DNA of 64,000 nucleotides from Microbacterium sp. cf332 (GCF_900102175.1 NZ_FNKN01000001.1:372001-436000); one strand, 5' to 3'. Shown: positions 16,362 through 29,204, numbered from the stretch's first letter. Translations and numbers: made by a program. Notes: generated by a model from the letters alone, not told the origin.

Positions 16362-17621
16362 TCAGTGCTCGTGATCCGGTCGGGGATTCGTGGGCATCGC
16401 GCCGACATCCCGCCGCGGCCCGAGGACACTCGCACGCGTGACCGCTCCCCGTCCGAATCGCGCCCGCGCACCATCGAGCGCATCGTCGACACGACGCCAC
16501 TCCTCGTCGTCATCCCAGAGGGTGAGACCGCCGGTGCCATCGGGTCGAAGCTTCTCGGCTCGGACGCCGATCAGCCGCACGGGCTGCGACAGGTCGACCG
16601 ACGACAGCAGCTCGATCGCTGCGGAGCCGATGCGCTGCCCGACGTTGGTTGCCAGGGGCAGCGTCTGCGAACGCGAATAGGTGGAGAAGTCGCTCAATCG
16701 CACCTTGATGGAGACCGTGGCAGCCTCCCACCCTCCGGCCCGCAACCGCGCCCCGACCCGATCGGCCAGCCGCCGCAGCTCGGAGCGGAGCACCGTGACG
16801 TCGTGCACATCCTGCGAGAACGTCTCCTCGTGCGAGATGCTCTTCTCGGCGCGTTCGGTCTGCACCTGGCGCGTGTCGTGCCCGCGCGACAGATGCCACA
16901 CTCGCTCTCCCATGGCAGGACCGAGGGCGCGATCGAGCACGGAACGCGGCGTGTCCCAGACATCGGCCACGGTGCGGATGCCGCGCGTCAGCAGTGCCTC
17001 GACGGCCTTGGGCCCGACACCCCACATGGCCCCGACGGGTCGGGATCCGAGGAAGCGGAGCGTCTGATCCTCGGCGACGACGAGGAGCCCGTCGGGCTTC
17101 GAGATCGTGGACGCCATCTTCGCGACGTGCTTGGTCGCGGCGACACCGACGCTGCAGGTGAGGCCGGTCTCGGCCCGTACGCGTTCGCGGATGAGCTGCG
17201 CGATCTCGCGCGGGCTCCCCCAGAGCCGTCGCGCACCGCCGACGTCGAGGAACGCCTCGTCGATCGACAGCGGTTCGACGAGTGGCGTGATCGAGCGGAA
17301 GATCTCCATCACCCGCCGGGAGATCTCGGTGTAGCGCTCGAACGTGGTCGGCACGACGATCGCCTGCGGGCACAGCTGCAGGGCGCGCGCGACGGGCATC
17401 GCCGACCGCACCCCGAAGCGACGGGCCTCGTACGACGCGCTCGAGACGACCCCGCGACGCTCCACACCTCCCACAATGATGGGCTTGCCGGCCAACGACG
17501 GGTCGTCGAGCACGGCGACGGCCGCGTAGAACGCGTCCATATCGACGTGGAGGATCCGCGTGCCGGCGTCGTCCGCGTCGGGCGGCGACACGATTCGCCC
17601 CGTGCCGTCGCCGCGTCCCAT
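16362..17621 (-). CDS. dinB: DNA polymerase IV (Y-family)
   Basis: 419-aa translesion polymerase. Palm motifs HVDMDAFYAAVAVLDDP and SIDEAFLDV give the metal-binding Asp/Asp-Glu residues, with steric gate region FYAAV; YEARRFGVRSAMP is the family finger motif, and the helix-hairpin-helix MWGVGPKAVEALLTRGIRTVADV precedes the little-finger domain. The C-terminus does not end in a clear beta-clamp QL(S/D)LF peptide; LSSVDLSQPVRLIGVR lies before it. Start MGRGDGTG chosen over a GTG eight codons upstream. Monocistronic. Confidence 0.93.
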   Translation of the reverse strand: MGRGDGTGRIVSPPDADDAGTRILHVDMDAFYAAVAVLDDPSLAGKPIIVGGVERRGVVSSASYEARRFGVRSAMPVARALQLCPQAIVVPTTFERYTEISRRVMEIFRSITPLVEPLSIDEAFLDVGGARRLWGSPREIAQLIRERVRAETGLTCSVGVAATKHVAKMASTISKPDGLLVVAEDQTLRFLGSRPVGAMWGVGPKAVEALLTRGIRTVADVWDTPRSVLDRALGPAMGERVWHLSRGHDTRQVQTERAEKSISHEETFSQDVHDVTVLRSELRRLADRVGARLRAGGWEAATVSIKVRLSDFSTYSRSQTLPLATNVGQRIGSAAIELLSSVDLSQPVRLIGVRAEKLRPDGTGGLTLWDDDEEWRRVDDALDGARARFGRGAVTRASVLGPRRDVGAMPTNPRPDHEH

Positions 17622-17677
17622 ACCCCCATTGTCCTCCGCCCCCACGACATCCGCTCCTCCACCCGCCCCGCCCCGAA

Positions 17678-17750
17678 CCGCGAGACGACAGTTCCGCCCC
17701 GAGACGCTGGGGCGGAGCCAGGGTCTCGGGGCGGAAGTGTGGTCTCGCGG
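17678..17750. repeat. 73-bp imperfect palindrome (REP-like) between dinB and gatB
   Basis: Outer arms CCGCGAGAC (17678-17686) and GTCTCGCGG (17742-17750) and inner arms TTCCGCCCCGAGAC (17692-17705) and GTCTCGGGGCGGAA (17723-17736) are exact complements, separated by 5-base mismatched spacers and a 17-base loop. No T-run follows. The layout (two nested perfect stems) is that of a mobile intergenic palindrome rather than a plain terminator, although it also separates gatB from dinB transcription. Confidence 0.7.
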
Positions 17751-17778
17751 ATCAGGGCGAGGTGGGGCGGGGTGGGGG

Positions 17779-19296
17779 CTACTGGGCGGCGCGCTCGAGG
17801 ACGAGCTCGCGCACGCGGGCGGCGTCGGCCTGACCGCGCATGGCCTTCATGACCGCGCCGATCACCGCGCCGGCGGCCTGGACCTTGCCATCGCGGATCT
17901 TGGCGAGGACGTCGGGCTGCGCGGCGAGGGCCTCGTCGATCGCCGCGATCAGGGCACCGTCGTCGGAGACGACCGCGAGGCCGCGCGCATCGACGATCTC
18001 CTGCGGCGAGCCCTCGCCGTCGATCATGCCCTCGAGAACCTGACGAGCCAGCTTGTCCGTCAGGGTGCCGGCGTCGACGAGCTGCTGCAGCGCCGCGACG
18101 TCCGCGGGCGCAACGAGGTCCTGCGGCTCGGCACCGCGGGCGTTCGCCACTCGGCTGATCTCACCGGTCCACCATTTGCGTGCGGAAGCAGGTGATGCAC
18201 CCGCCGCGACGGTCGCGTCGACCTCGGCGAGCAGACCGCCGTTGACGACGTCCTGGAACTCGAGATCCGTGAAGCCCCATTCACCCTGCAGACGACGACG
18301 CCGGGCAGCCGGCGGTTCGGGAAGCGCAGCGCGCAGCTCCCCGATCAGCTCGAGCGACGGGGCCACCGGGAGCAGATCCGGCTCGGGGAAGTAGCGGTAG
18401 TCGTCCGCGTCCGACTTCGGACGCCCCGGCGACGTCGTGCCGGTGTCCTCGTGCCAGTGACGCGTCTCCTGCGTGATCGTTCCGCCCGCGGCGAGGATCG
18501 CCGCCTGACGCTGGATCTCGTACCGCACAGCGCGCTCGACCGACCGCATCGAGTTGACGTTCTTCGTCTCGGTGCGCGTGCCGAGCTTCTCCTGACCGCG
18601 CGGACGCAGCGAGACGTTGGCGTCGCATCGCAGGTTGCCCCGCTCGAGCCGCGCCTCGGAGATGCCCAGCGCCATCACGATGTCGCGGATGGTCCGGACG
18701 TACGCCTTGGCGATCTCCGGAGCCCGGTGCTCGGCGCCGAAGATCGGCTTCGTCACGATCTCGACGAGCGGCACACCGGCACGGTTGTAGTCCACGAGCG
18801 AGAACTCGGCACCCTGGATGCGGCCCGCGGCGCCACCCATGTGAGTGAGCTTGCCGGCGTCCTCCTCCATGTGCGCCCGTTCGATGTCGACGGACACGGT
18901 CGTGCCGTCGGAGAGTTCGACCTCGACCACCCCCTCGAACGCGATGGGCTCGTCGAACTGCGAGATCTGGTAGTTCTTGCCGAGGTCGGGGTAGAAGTAG
19001 TTCTTCCGCGCGAAGCGGCTCGACGGGGCGATCGAGCAGCCGAGTGCCAGCCCGAGGCTGATCGACGAGCGGATCGCGGTGGCGTTGACGACCGGAAGCG
19101 CTCCCGGCAGGCCCATGTCCACCGGTGCGACCAGGGTGTTCGGGGCGGCGTCGTGGTTGTCGGGGTGTGCCGGGTTCGCCGCGGGCGAGAACATCTTGGT
19201 CCGCGTGTTCAGCTCGACGTGCACCTCGAAGCCGAGGACCGGCTCGAACAGCTCGAGCGCCTCGTCGAAGTCCATCAGTGCGACCTTGGCAGCCAT
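17779..19296 (-). CDS. gatB: Asp-tRNA(Asn)/Glu-tRNA(Gln) amidotransferase subunit B
   Basis: 505-aa kinase-like subunit of GatCAB that phosphorylates Glu/Asp on misacylated tRNA before amidation. Diagnostic segments: [41 protein letters not shown]-like region [18 protein letters not shown] and [11 protein letters not shown], with the tRNA-binding YqeY tail at the C-terminus ([27 protein letters not shown]). The ATG at 19296 overlaps the gatA stop by one base. gatC-gatA-gatB lie in this transcriptional order. Confidence 0.97.
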   Translation of the reverse strand: MAAKVALMDFDEALELFEPVLGFEVHVELNTRTKMFSPAANPAHPDNHDAAPNTLVAPVDMGLPGALPVVNATAIRSSISLGLALGCSIAPSSRFARKNYFYPDLGKNYQISQFDEPIAFEGVVEVELSDGTTVSVDIERAHMEEDAGKLTHMGGAAGRIQGAEFSLVDYNRAGVPLVEIVTKPIFGAEHRAPEIAKAYVRTIRDIVMALGISEARLERGNLRCDANVSLRPRGQEKLGTRTETKNVNSMRSVERAVRYEIQRQAAILAAGGTITQETRHWHEDTGTTSPGRPKSDADDYRYFPEPDLLPVAPSLELIGELRAALPEPPAARRRRLQGEWGFTDLEFQDVVNGGLLAEVDATVAAGASPASARKWWTGEISRVANARGAEPQDLVAPADVAALQQLVDAGTLTDKLARQVLEGMIDGEGSPQEIVDARGLAVVSDDGALIAAIDEALAAQPDVLAKIRDGKVQAAGAVIGAVMKAMRGQADAARVRELVLERAAQ

Positions 19297-20807
19297 CAGC
19301 GTGCCCCTCCCAGGATCGGTGCGCGGTCGAGGAGCGGGCCGCCCCACGAGTCGACGAGCAGCGTCTCGAGTGCGGCGCCCACGCGGTAGAGCTGCGCGTC
19401 CTGACGGGCGGGCGCGATGAACTGGATGCCCACGGGAAGACCGTCGTCGTCCGACAGCCCGGACGGGATAGAGATCCCGGGCACACCCGCCAGGTTGACG
19501 GGGATCGTCGTGACGTCGTTGAGGTACATCTGCAGCGGGTCGTCGATCTGCTCACCGAGGCGGAACGCCGTCGTCGGAGCGGATGGCGTCGCGATCACGT
19601 CGACCTGCGCGAAGGCATCGTCGAAGTCGCGCTGGATGAGGGTGCGCACCTTCTGCGCGCTGCCGTAATACGCGTCGTAGTAGCCCGCGGACAGCGCGTA
19701 GGTGCCCAGGATGATGCGGCGCTTCACCTCATCGCCGAACCCGGCATCCCGGGTGACCGACATGACATCCTCGACCGTGCCCCCGGGCACGTCGACGCGC
19801 AAGCCGAATCGGACCGAGTCGAACTTCGCCAGGTTGCTCGAGGCCTCGGCCGGCAGGATGAGGTAGTAGGCCGCGACGCCGTATTCGAAGTGCGGCGCGC
19901 TGATGTCGACGATCTCGGCGCCCTGCGCCTCCATCGCAGCCAGCGAGGCGCGGAACGAGGCGGTCACGCCGGGCTGGAATCCCGCGTCCGCGAGCTCGCG
20001 GATGACGCCCACCTTGAGGCCGCGCAGCACGTCGCCGCGTGCGCCGTCGCGAGCGGCGGCGGCGAACGACGGCCACTGCTCGGCGAGCGAGGTGGAATCG
20101 TGCGGGTCATGGCCGCCGATGACGTCGTGGAGCAGAGCGGAATCGAGCACGGTGCGCGACACGGGGCCGACCTGGTCGAGGCTCGAGGCGAGCGCGATCG
20201 ACCCGTACCGGCTCACGCCGCCGTAGGTCGGCTTCACACCGACCGTGCCGGTCACGTGCGCGGGCTGGCGGATCGAGCCGCCGGTGTCGGATCCGAGCGC
20301 GAGCGGCGCCTCGAAAGCGGCCACAGCGGCTGCCGATCCACCCCCGGAGCCGCCGGGGATCCGATCGAGGTCCCACGGATTGCGCGTCGGACCGTAGGCC
20401 GAGTGCTCGGTGGACGACCCCATCGCGAACTCGTCCATGTTCGTCTTGCCCAGGGGGACGAGTCCTGCCGCGCGGGCGCGCGCCACCACGGTGGCGTCGT
20501 AGGGTGACATGAATCCCTCGAGGATCTTCGACCCGCTCGTGGAGGGCATGTCGGTCGTCACGAGGACGTCCTTGATCGCGAGCGGCACGCCCGCGAGCTC
20601 GCCGAGCTGCTCGCCGCCGGCACGGCGCTCGTCGATGGCCGCGGCCACCTCGAGCGCGTGGTCGGAGACGTGCAGGAACGCGTGCACGTCGGCGTCGACG
20701 GCGGAGATGCGGTCGAGGTGCGCCTGCGTCGCCTCGACGCTGCTGACGCTGCGGTCGGCCAGGCGCGCGGCGAGTTCCGCTGCGCTGAGTCGGATGAGGT
20801 CGCTCAC
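19296..20807 (-). CDS. gatA: Asp-tRNA(Asn)/Glu-tRNA(Gln) amidotransferase subunit A
   Basis: 503-aa amidase subunit supplying ammonia from glutamine. The Ser-cisSer-Lys triad is visible: Lys in [14 protein letters not shown], cis-Ser in the [11 protein letters not shown] run and nucleophile Ser in [11 protein letters not shown]. Full-length for the family. Coupled by four-base overlap to gatC upstream and one-base overlap to gatB downstream, so stoichiometric production of the complex is expected. Confidence 0.97.
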   Translation of the reverse strand: MSDLIRLSAAELAARLADRSVSSVEATQAHLDRISAVDADVHAFLHVSDHALEVAAAIDERRAGGEQLGELAGVPLAIKDVLVTTDMPSTSGSKILEGFMSPYDATVVARARAAGLVPLGKTNMDEFAMGSSTEHSAYGPTRNPWDLDRIPGGSGGGSAAAVAAFEAPLALGSDTGGSIRQPAHVTGTVGVKPTYGGVSRYGSIALASSLDQVGPVSRTVLDSALLHDVIGGHDPHDSTSLAEQWPSFAAAARDGARGDVLRGLKVGVIRELADAGFQPGVTASFRASLAAMEAQGAEIVDISAPHFEYGVAAYYLILPAEASSNLAKFDSVRFGLRVDVPGGTVEDVMSVTRDAGFGDEVKRRIILGTYALSAGYYDAYYGSAQKVRTLIQRDFDDAFAQVDVIATPSAPTTAFRLGEQIDDPLQMYLNDVTTIPVNLAGVPGISIPSGLSDDDGLPVGIQFIAPARQDAQLYRVGAALETLLVDSWGGPLLDRAPILGGAR

Positions 20808-21103
20808 TGTTCCTCCCCCAGGATCGCGGTGACGCGGAAGCGGTCGTCGGCGCGTTCGGGTGCGTTCTGGAGCACCTGGTCGAGCGTGAGCATCTCGCCC
20901 GGGACGTCCTCGCGGAAGACGTTCTCGAGGGCGACCGGGTGGCTCGTCGCCGGCACGTCGGGCGTTGCCACCTCCGATACCTTGGCGATGTTGTCGACGA
21001 TGGCGTCGAGCTGTCCCGTGAGACGCTCGACCTCCTCGTCGCTCAGCTGGATCCGGGCGAGCACGCCGAGATGGCGCACGAGATCGGGGGTGATTTCAGA
21101 CAC
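20804..21103 (-). CDS. gatC: Asp-tRNA(Asn)/Glu-tRNA(Gln) amidotransferase subunit C
   Basis: 99-aa clamp subunit wrapping GatA and GatB. Typical layout: N-terminal helix [25 protein letters not shown], linker with [24 protein letters not shown] and C-terminal strand region [14 protein letters not shown] start 6 bp after a TAGAAT box, so the gatCAB mRNA is probably leaderless. First gene of the operon. Confidence 0.95.
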   Translation of the reverse strand: MSEITPDLVRHLGVLARIQLSDEEVERLTGQLDAIVDNIAKVSEVATPDVPATSHPVALENVFREDVPGEMLTLDQVLQNAPERADDRFRVTAILGEEQ

Positions 21104-21155
21104 CCGTCGATTCTAGTTGGGGCCGGATCGACGCTGAGACCCGTAGGGTGTCAGC

Positions 21156-22853
21156 GTGACGACCTACGACCCGCCACGCCCCTGGATCGCCAGCTACGCC
21201 GACGGGGTGCCGGAGGATCTCCCACCCATCGAGGGGTCGCTCGTCGACATCGTCGCGAGATCGGCGCGTGAGCATCCCGACGCCCCCGCCCTCGAATTCT
21301 TCGGGCGCACGATGTCGTACCGGCAGATGCAGGAGCGCATCGATCGGGCGGCCGCCTATTTGCGCGACGCCGGTGTCCGGCGCGGTGACCGGGTCGCGAT
21401 CGTGCTGCCGAACTGCCCGCAGCACATCGTCGCGTTCTACGCCGTGCTGCGACTCGGGGCCGTGGTCATCGAGCACAACCCGCTCTACACGCCGCGCGAG
21501 ATGCGCAAGCAGTTCGAGGACCACGGCGCGAAGGTCGCGATCGTCTGGAGCAAGCTCGTCCCCGTGCTCCTCGACTTCCCGGACGATCTCGCCCTGAGCG
21601 CGGTCATCGGCGTCGACATCACGACGGCGATGCCGTTGCACATGCGCGCGGCGCTGCGTCTGCCGGTCGCGAAGGCCCGCGCCTCGCGCGACGCTCTCAC
21701 CGCACCGATCCCGCGGCATCGGGTGCACGGCACCTGGTCCGAGGCCGAACGGCACGCGCCGCTCCCGCCGACCCATGTCGGCCCCACCACGGGCGACCTC
21801 GCCCTCATCCAGTACACGAGCGGCACGACGGGCACACCGAAGGGCGCCGCGCTGACGCATCGCAATCTCCTCGCGAACGCCGCGCAGGCTCAGGCATGGG
21901 TGCCGACGATCGATCGGGGCGCCGGCTGCGTCGTCTACGCCGTGCTGCCCATGTTCCACGCCTACGGGCTCACCCTCTGTTTGACCTTCGCGATGTCGAT
22001 GGGCGCGCGGCTGGTCCTCTTCCCGAAGTTCGATCCCGATCTCGTTCTCGCCGTCCACAAGCGGCACCCCGCGACTCTCCTCCCCCTTGTCCCCCCGATC
22101 GCCGAGCGGCTCCTGGCGGCCGCCGACGCGGCCGGCATCTCGCTCGCCGGGACCCAGGTCGCGATCTCGGGCGCGATGGCCCTCCCGCACGAGCTGGTCG
22201 TGCCGTTCGAAGCGTCGACGGGCGGGTACCTCGTCGAGGGGTACGGTCTCTCGGAGTGCTCCCCCGTGCTGATGGCCAATCCGGTGGCCGAGAACCGCGT
22301 GCCCGGTACCGTCGGGCTGCCGCTCCCGGGCACCGAGTGCCGCGTCGTCGACCCGGACGAACCGACGCGCGATGTCGAGCCGGGTGGACGCGGTGAGCTG
22401 CTCGTACGGGGGCCGCAGGTCTTCAGTGGCTACTACGGCAAGCCCGAGGAGACCGAGAAGGTCTTCGTCGACGGCTGGTTCCGCACCGGCGACATCGTGA
22501 CGATCGACGATGCGGGGTTCGTCCGGATCGTCGATCGCATCAAAGAGCTCATCATCACCGGCGGGTTCAACGTCGCTCCGACCGAGGTCGAGATCGCGTT
22601 GCGGCAGCACCCGCAGATCGCGGATGCCGCGGTGGTGGGGCTCCCCAGCGAGCACTCCGGCGAGGACGTCGTCGCCGCCGTCGTCGCGGCGCCCGGGGCG
22701 ACGATAGACGAGGACGATGTGCGAGCCTTCTGTCGCGGCATCCTGACCGCGTACAAGGTGCCGCGACGCATCGTGGTCGTCGACGAGCTCCCCAAGTCGA
22801 TGATCGGCAAGGTGCTCCGGCTGCAGGTGCGCGACCGCCTGCTCGCCGGCTGA
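21156..22853 (+). CDS. Long-chain fatty acid-CoA ligase / AMP-binding enzyme
   Basis: 565-aa ANL superfamily adenylating enzyme. Phosphate-binding loop YTSGTTGTPKGAALTHRN, acyl-binding VEGYGLSECSPVLMANP, the Asp of WFRTGDIVTIDD and hinge DRIKELIITGGFNVAPTEVE, and the C-terminal catalytic Lys in LPKSMIGKVLR are all present. Probably activates fatty acids to acyl-CoA, fitting the two thioesterases upstream, but medium-chain or other carboxylates are possible. GTG start 6 bp after TAGGGT (leaderless type), divergent from gatC with 52 bp between. Confidence 0.9.
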   Translation: MTTYDPPRPWIASYADGVPEDLPPIEGSLVDIVARSAREHPDAPALEFFGRTMSYRQMQERIDRAAAYLRDAGVRRGDRVAIVLPNCPQHIVAFYAVLRLGAVVIEHNPLYTPREMRKQFEDHGAKVAIVWSKLVPVLLDFPDDLALSAVIGVDITTAMPLHMRAALRLPVAKARASRDALTAPIPRHRVHGTWSEAERHAPLPPTHVGPTTGDLALIQYTSGTTGTPKGAALTHRNLLANAAQAQAWVPTIDRGAGCVVYAVLPMFHAYGLTLCLTFAMSMGARLVLFPKFDPDLVLAVHKRHPATLLPLVPPIAERLLAAADAAGISLAGTQVAISGAMALPHELVVPFEASTGGYLVEGYGLSECSPVLMANPVAENRVPGTVGLPLPGTECRVVDPDEPTRDVEPGGRGELLVRGPQVFSGYYGKPEETEKVFVDGWFRTGDIVTIDDAGFVRIVDRIKELIITGGFNVAPTEVEIALRQHPQIADAAVVGLPSEHSGEDVVAAVVAAPGATIDEDDVRAFCRGILTAYKVPRRIVVVDELPKSMIGKVLRLQVRDRLLAG

Positions 22854-22870
22854 CCGCTCCTCTCGACGGT

Positions 22871-25192
<2,322 letters not shown>

Positions 25193-25852
25193 CTAGGCAG
25201 GGGGCACGACGCCGCCGACGGGGTTTCCGCCTACCGAGCGGATGCGGTAGACGAACCGTCCCCGGTAGCGGAAGACCTCGCCCAGCCCGCGCACCCGGAC
25301 GCGGACGTCGACCTCTTGCCGTGAGGGGTCGTCGGAGTCGACGCGCTCGTCGACGGTGACCCGCGCGACCGAGGGAAGCGGGATGCGGATCGGTCCGACA
25401 TGCAGGGCGAGGGCGACCGAGCGGAGCCGGAGTCCGTCCGCGCGCACCTGGGGCCGCAGTCGCACCTCGAGTCCGCCGCGGTGTCCGAGGCGGTCGACGA
25501 TCAGCCCGTCCGGGCCGGCCGTCATCGCATCGACCATGCGCTGGCGACCGCCCGGGAACATGAAGTCGCGACAGGCGCTCAACGAGCCGTCCGACTCGGG
25601 CGTGTTGACGACGGTGAAGGGAACACTCGTGGCTGCGTCGGGGAACAGCACTCCACGACCGGCGAAGAGCCTCATGAGGGGCCGGAGAAAGCGGGGTCCG
25701 ACGTAGCCCGCGTGCTCGTAGACCCCACGCCCGACGCCCTCACAGCCGCGCGGGATCGCTCCGAAATAGCGCCGCAGTGATGGCGGGAGGACTGCGAAGC
25801 CACCGCCGATGGCCTGCTGATACACCGAACGCTCGGACGGACCCCTCGGCAC
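25193..25852 (-). CDS. DUF4166 domain protein
   Basis: About 219 aa with the start at the GTG 25852; an ATG at 25873 would add seven residues but overlaps the operator palindrome. LPPSLRRYFGAIP, GVYEHAGYVGPRFLRPLMRLFAGRGVLFP, VPFTVVNTP and the C-terminal RYRGRFVYRIRSVG match DUF4166, a lipocalin-like beta-barrel domain often fused or adjacent to TIGR01777 oxidoreductases. Here the two are separate and divergent. Ligand unknown. Confidence 0.85.
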   Translation of the reverse strand: MPRGPSERSVYQQAIGGGFAVLPPSLRRYFGAIPRGCEGVGRGVYEHAGYVGPRFLRPLMRLFAGRGVLFPDAATSVPFTVVNTPESDGSLSACRDFMFPGGRQRMVDAMTAGPDGLIVDRLGHRGGLEVRLRPQVRADGLRLRSVALALHVGPIRIPLPSVARVTVDERVDSDDPSRQEVDVRVRVRGLGEVFRYRGRFVYRIRSVGGNPVGGVVPPA

Positions 25853-25865
25853 GGCATCCTCATTG

Positions 25866-25879
25866 CTGAACATGTTCAG
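25866..25879. promoter_or_regulatory. 14-bp perfect palindrome, candidate repressor operator
   Basis: CTGAACATGTTCAG is an exact palindrome between the DUF4166 and oxidoreductase genes. It sits over the -35 region of the rightward promoter, whose -10 TACGCT (25887-25892) is 6 bp from the ATG, and covers the possible ATG of the leftward gene. A dimeric repressor bound here would block both promoters. Confidence 0.6.
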
Positions 25880-25898
25880 AAACTACTACGCTGTGGTC

Positions 25899-26915
25899 AT
25901 GCACGGAACACTCCCCCGGGCGGTCGTCGCCGGATCGTCGGGTTTCATCGGCTCTGCGGTGGTCGAGGCGCTCGAGGCCGACGGTTACACCGTCGTGCGG
26001 ATCGGCCGCCACGCGGCGACCACGTGGACCGATGCGGATGCCGTCGACGCCGCGGTCGACGGCGCCGACCTGGTGGTCAATCTCGCGGGCAAGTCCGTGG
26101 ACTGCCGGTACACCGACCGCAACCGCGGGGAGATCCTGCGGTCGCGCGTCGCGACCACGCGGGCATTGGCGGCAGCCGTGTCCCGTGCCTCACGACCCCC
26201 ACGCCTCTGGGTGAACGCCTCGACGGCGACGATCTACCGCCACGAGACGGTCCGGGCGAACACGGAGCAGCGCGGGATCCTCGGCGCGGGGTTCTCCGTC
26301 GACGTCGCCCGGGCGTGGGAGGAGGCGTTCTTCGCCGACGAACTGCCGGGCACACGGCGGGTCGCGCTGCGCATGGCGATCGTCATCGGACCGGGCCCGG
26401 CGATGGCGATGCTGCTGCGACTCGCCCGCTGGGGGCTGGGCGGCCCGCAGATCGACGGCCCGCTCATCCCTCATCGTCGCTATCGGGGCATCGGCGACCG
26501 TCCCACCGGCGACCGAGCGGCCTGGCACCGCACGCGCGGACGGCAGCGGTTCAGCTGGGTGCACCTCGACGACGTCGTCGGAGTCCTGCGATTCGTGCGC
26601 GACCACGAGGACATCGCCGGCATCGTGAACGTCGCGAGCCCCCTCGCCTCCGACAACCGCACCCTGATGCGGGAGCTGCGGTCGGTCACGGGCATGCCGA
26701 TCGGGCTCCCCGCGTGGCGATGGATGCTCGAACCGGCGATGTGGCTGCTTCGCACCGAGCCCGAGCTCGTCCTGAAGAGCCGCTGGGCGGCTCCCGAAGT
26801 CCTGCTGGAGTCCGGCTACCGGTTCCGGCGCACCGACCTCGGCGCGGCCCTGCGTGCCGCCTCGGCGGAGATCAGGCGTGGGCCGGAACGGCCGAGACGG
26901 TCCGGTCGATCGTGA
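25899..26915 (+). CDS. TIGR01777-type NAD(P)-dependent epimerase/oxidoreductase
   Basis: 338-aa extended SDR-like protein. N-terminal Rossmann glycine motif [17 protein letters not shown], then [20 protein letters not shown] (family marker), the catalytic-region [11 protein letters not shown] and the C-terminal [16 protein letters not shown] with [17 protein letters not shown]. The starting ATG at 25899 has a TACGCT box 6 bp upstream; earlier codons lie in the promoter. The 3' end overlaps the convergent mnmA by 44 bp, mostly an Arg-rich tail. Substrate unknown. Confidence 0.87.
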   Translation: MHGTLPRAVVAGSSGFIGSAVVEALEADGYTVVRIGRHAATTWTDADAVDAAVDGADLVVNLAGKSVDCRYTDRNRGEILRSRVATTRALAAAVSRASRPPRLWVNASTATIYRHETVRANTEQRGILGAGFSVDVARAWEEAFFADELPGTRRVALRMAIVIGPGPAMAMLLRLARWGLGGPQIDGPLIPHRRYRGIGDRPTGDRAAWHRTRGRQRFSWVHLDDVVGVLRFVRDHEDIAGIVNVASPLASDNRTLMRELRSVTGMPIGLPAWRWMLEPAMWLLRTEPELVLKSRWAAPEVLLESGYRFRRTDLGAALRAASAEIRRGPERPRRSGRS

Positions 26916-27969
26916 ACTGACCGATCACGCGCGTGCCGTCGTAGATGACCGCGGTCTGCCCGGGCGCGACACCGTCGAACGGAGTCTCCGGCACGATCAC
27001 GATCTCGTCGTCCCGCAGCTCCGCCCGAGCGGGCACGGGATCGGCATGGGCGCGGATCTGCGCCTCGCAGACGAAGGACCGCTCGCGCGGGCTCCGGCCC
27101 GCCCACGTGAAGCGTCCGCCGCCGATCTCCGCGGTGGCCAACGCCTCCTTCGGGCCCACGACGACGCGGTTGTCGACGGGACGGACCTCCAGGACGAAGC
27201 GCGGTTTGCCGTCGGACGCCGGGACTCCGAGCTGCAGCCCTCGCCGTTGACCCACGGTGAATGCGTGGGCGCCCGCGTGCGTGCCGACGACGGCACCCGA
27301 TCTATCGACGATCTCACCCGCCTCGGCGCCGACCTTGTCGGCGAGCCAGCCGCGGGTGTCGCCGTCGGGGATGAAGCAGATGTCATGACTGTCGGGCTTC
27401 TGCGCGACGGTCAGGCCGCGCTCCTCCGCTTCGGCACGGACCTCGGCCTTCGACGGCGTCGTGCCCAGCGGGAAGTACGTGTGAGCGAGCTGCTCGGCCG
27501 TCAGCACCCCGAGCACGTACGACTGGTCTTTCGCGGCATCCGATGCCCGGTGCAGCTCACGCCCGTCCGGTCCGTCGACGAGCAACGCGTAATGCCCGGT
27601 GCAGACGGCGTCGAATCCGAGTTCGAGTGCCCGCTCGAGCAGCGCCGCGAACTTGATCTTCTCGTTGCACCGCATGCACGGGTTCGGCGTGCGCCCAGCC
27701 TGGTACTCCGCCACGAAATCGTCGATGACATCTTCGCGGAAACGCTCCGAGAAGTCCCAGACGTAGAACGGGATGCCGAGCCTGTCGGCAGCACGGCGGG
27801 CGTCCATCGCGTCCTCGATCGTGCAGCATCCCCGACTGCCGGCGCGGAGCGTGCCGCCCGCACGCGACAGGGCGAGATGCACTCCGACCACCTCGTGTCC
27901 GGCGTCGACGGCGCGCGCCGCGGCGACCGCCGAGTCGACGCCACCGCTCATCGCAGCCAGTACTCGCAT
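26872..27969 (-). CDS. mnmA: tRNA-uridine 2-sulfurtransferase MnmA
   Basis: 365-aa enzyme for s2U34 in tRNA Glu/Gln/Lys. PP-loop [13 protein letters not shown] at the very N-terminus activates U34 with ATP; catalytic cysteines are in [12 protein letters not shown] and [11 protein letters not shown]. The C-terminal beta-barrel is complete. ATG 6 bp after a TAGACT box (leaderless). The next gene upstream encodes a cysteine desulfurase that can supply the persulfide; the 9-bp gap suggests linkage, although the TAGACT box indicates its own promoter too. Confidence 0.96.
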   Translation of the reverse strand: MRVLAAMSGGVDSAVAAARAVDAGHEVVGVHLALSRAGGTLRAGSRGCCTIEDAMDARRAADRLGIPFYVWDFSERFREDVIDDFVAEYQAGRTPNPCMRCNEKIKFAALLERALELGFDAVCTGHYALLVDGPDGRELHRASDAAKDQSYVLGVLTAEQLAHTYFPLGTTPSKAEVRAEAEERGLTVAQKPDSHDICFIPDGDTRGWLADKVGAEAGEIVDRSGAVVGTHAGAHAFTVGQRRGLQLGVPASDGKPRFVLEVRPVDNRVVVGPKEALATAEIGGGRFTWAGRSPRERSFVCEAQIRAHADPVPARAELRDDEIVIVPETPFDGVAPGQTAVIYDGTRVIGQFTIDRTVSAVPAHA

Positions 27970-27978
27970 ATGCCCAGT

Positions 27979-29160
27979 CTACGGGCGGGCCGCGTGACCG
28001 GCTCGGGCCGCGCGGGCGCGACGATGCGCCTCCGGGAGCGCGGCGAGGAACGCGTCGACGTCGGCGGCGGTGCTCGTGCGACCGAGCGTGAGACGCAGCA
28101 CCGACCGGGCGTCCTCGGTCGAGCGGCCCAGCGCGAGGACGACGTGCGAGGGCTTTGCCACCCCCGCTTGACACGCGGAGCCCGTGGAGACGGCGATGCC
28201 CTGCGTGTCGAAGAGGAACAGGAGGGTCTCGCCGATCGTCCCGGGGAACAGCACGTGGACGTTGCCCGGCAGCCGGTCGTGGAGGTCCCCCAGGATCTCC
28301 GCCGACGGTACGGCGGCGCGGATGCCCTCGATGAGCCGCGCCCGCAGCGCTTCCAGTCTCGCGGTTTCGCGCGGGCGCTCGGTCTCGGCGGCGGCCAGAG
28401 CTGCCGCGAAGGCGGCGGCGCCGGCGACATCGGGGGTGCCGGCGCGAAGTCCGCGCTGTTGTCCTCCGCCGTGGGCGAGCGGGGTGAGCTCCGCGTGCCG
28501 CGACACCACGAGGGCCCCCGTGCCGATGGGAGCCCCGACCTTGTGCCCCGAGACCGACATCGCCACGAGCCCGCCGGATGCCGATCCGGCGCCGCGCCAG
28601 CCGGAGAAGTCGAGCGGGACCGCCCCGAGCGCGGCGACCGCGTCGAAGTGCAGCGGGGTGCCGGCGTCGGCCGCCGCCCGGGCGAGCTCGCCCGCGTCGT
28701 TCCGCGTGCCGATCTCGTTGTTCGCGACGAGTGCCGTGGCGAGCGCGGCACCCGGCAGCGCCGCGGCGAACGCGCCGGGGTCGATACGGCCGAGAGCGTC
28801 GAGCGGCACCGATCGCACGGTCGCCCCCCACCGCGATGCCAGCCAGGCGACGGCGTCGAGCGTTGCGTGATGCTCCCCGTCCGGAAGCACGACGGGGGCC
28901 GCGGCGTCGCCGGCGAGCCAGAGGCCCTTGACCGCGAGGTTGACGGCCTCCGTGCCGCCGGAGGTGAAGACGACCTCGATGGGCTCGCATCCGAGCGCGC
29001 GGGCGACGCCGTCGCGGGCGTCCTCGAGCATCCGGCGCGCAGCCTGTCCCGCACCGTGCACGGATGAGGCGTTGCCGACGGTCTCGTGCGCGGCGAGCCA
29101 CGCATCACGGGCCTCCGGCCGCAGCGGCGTCGTCGCAGCGTGATCGAGGTAGACGACCAT
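27979..29160 (-). CDS. Cysteine desulfurase (NifS/IscS family)
   Basis: 393-aa PLP enzyme converting cysteine to alanine and enzyme-bound persulfide. VYLDHAATTPLRPEARDAW opens the protein; the PLP lysine is in SVSGHKVGAPIGTGALVV; the mobile active-site cysteine lies in STGSACQAG. The short loop around this Cys places it with group I (IscS/NifS) rather than SufS. No scaffold gene follows; mnmA does, so tRNA thiolation is the likely main destination of the sulfur. Start MVVYLDHAATTP chosen at 29160. Confidence 0.93.
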   Translation of the reverse strand: MVVYLDHAATTPLRPEARDAWLAAHETVGNASSVHGAGQAARRMLEDARDGVARALGCEPIEVVFTSGGTEAVNLAVKGLWLAGDAAAPVVLPDGEHHATLDAVAWLASRWGATVRSVPLDALGRIDPGAFAAALPGAALATALVANNEIGTRNDAGELARAAADAGTPLHFDAVAALGAVPLDFSGWRGAGSASGGLVAMSVSGHKVGAPIGTGALVVSRHAELTPLAHGGGQQRGLRAGTPDVAGAAAFAAALAAAETERPRETARLEALRARLIEGIRAAVPSAEILGDLHDRLPGNVHVLFPGTIGETLLFLFDTQGIAVSTGSACQAGVAKPSHVVLALGRSTEDARSVLRLTLGRTSTAADVDAFLAALPEAHRRARAARAGHAARP

Positions 29161-29204
29161 CGCACCTCCCGAAGCGCTCACCGTCGCTCATTACTGTAGA
29201 TCGC

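Noticed and set aside
15900..17852. 650-aa open frame on the plus strand
   Set aside because: Runs antisense to gerW and dinB and across the palindrome; translation is Arg/Pro-rich with no motif.
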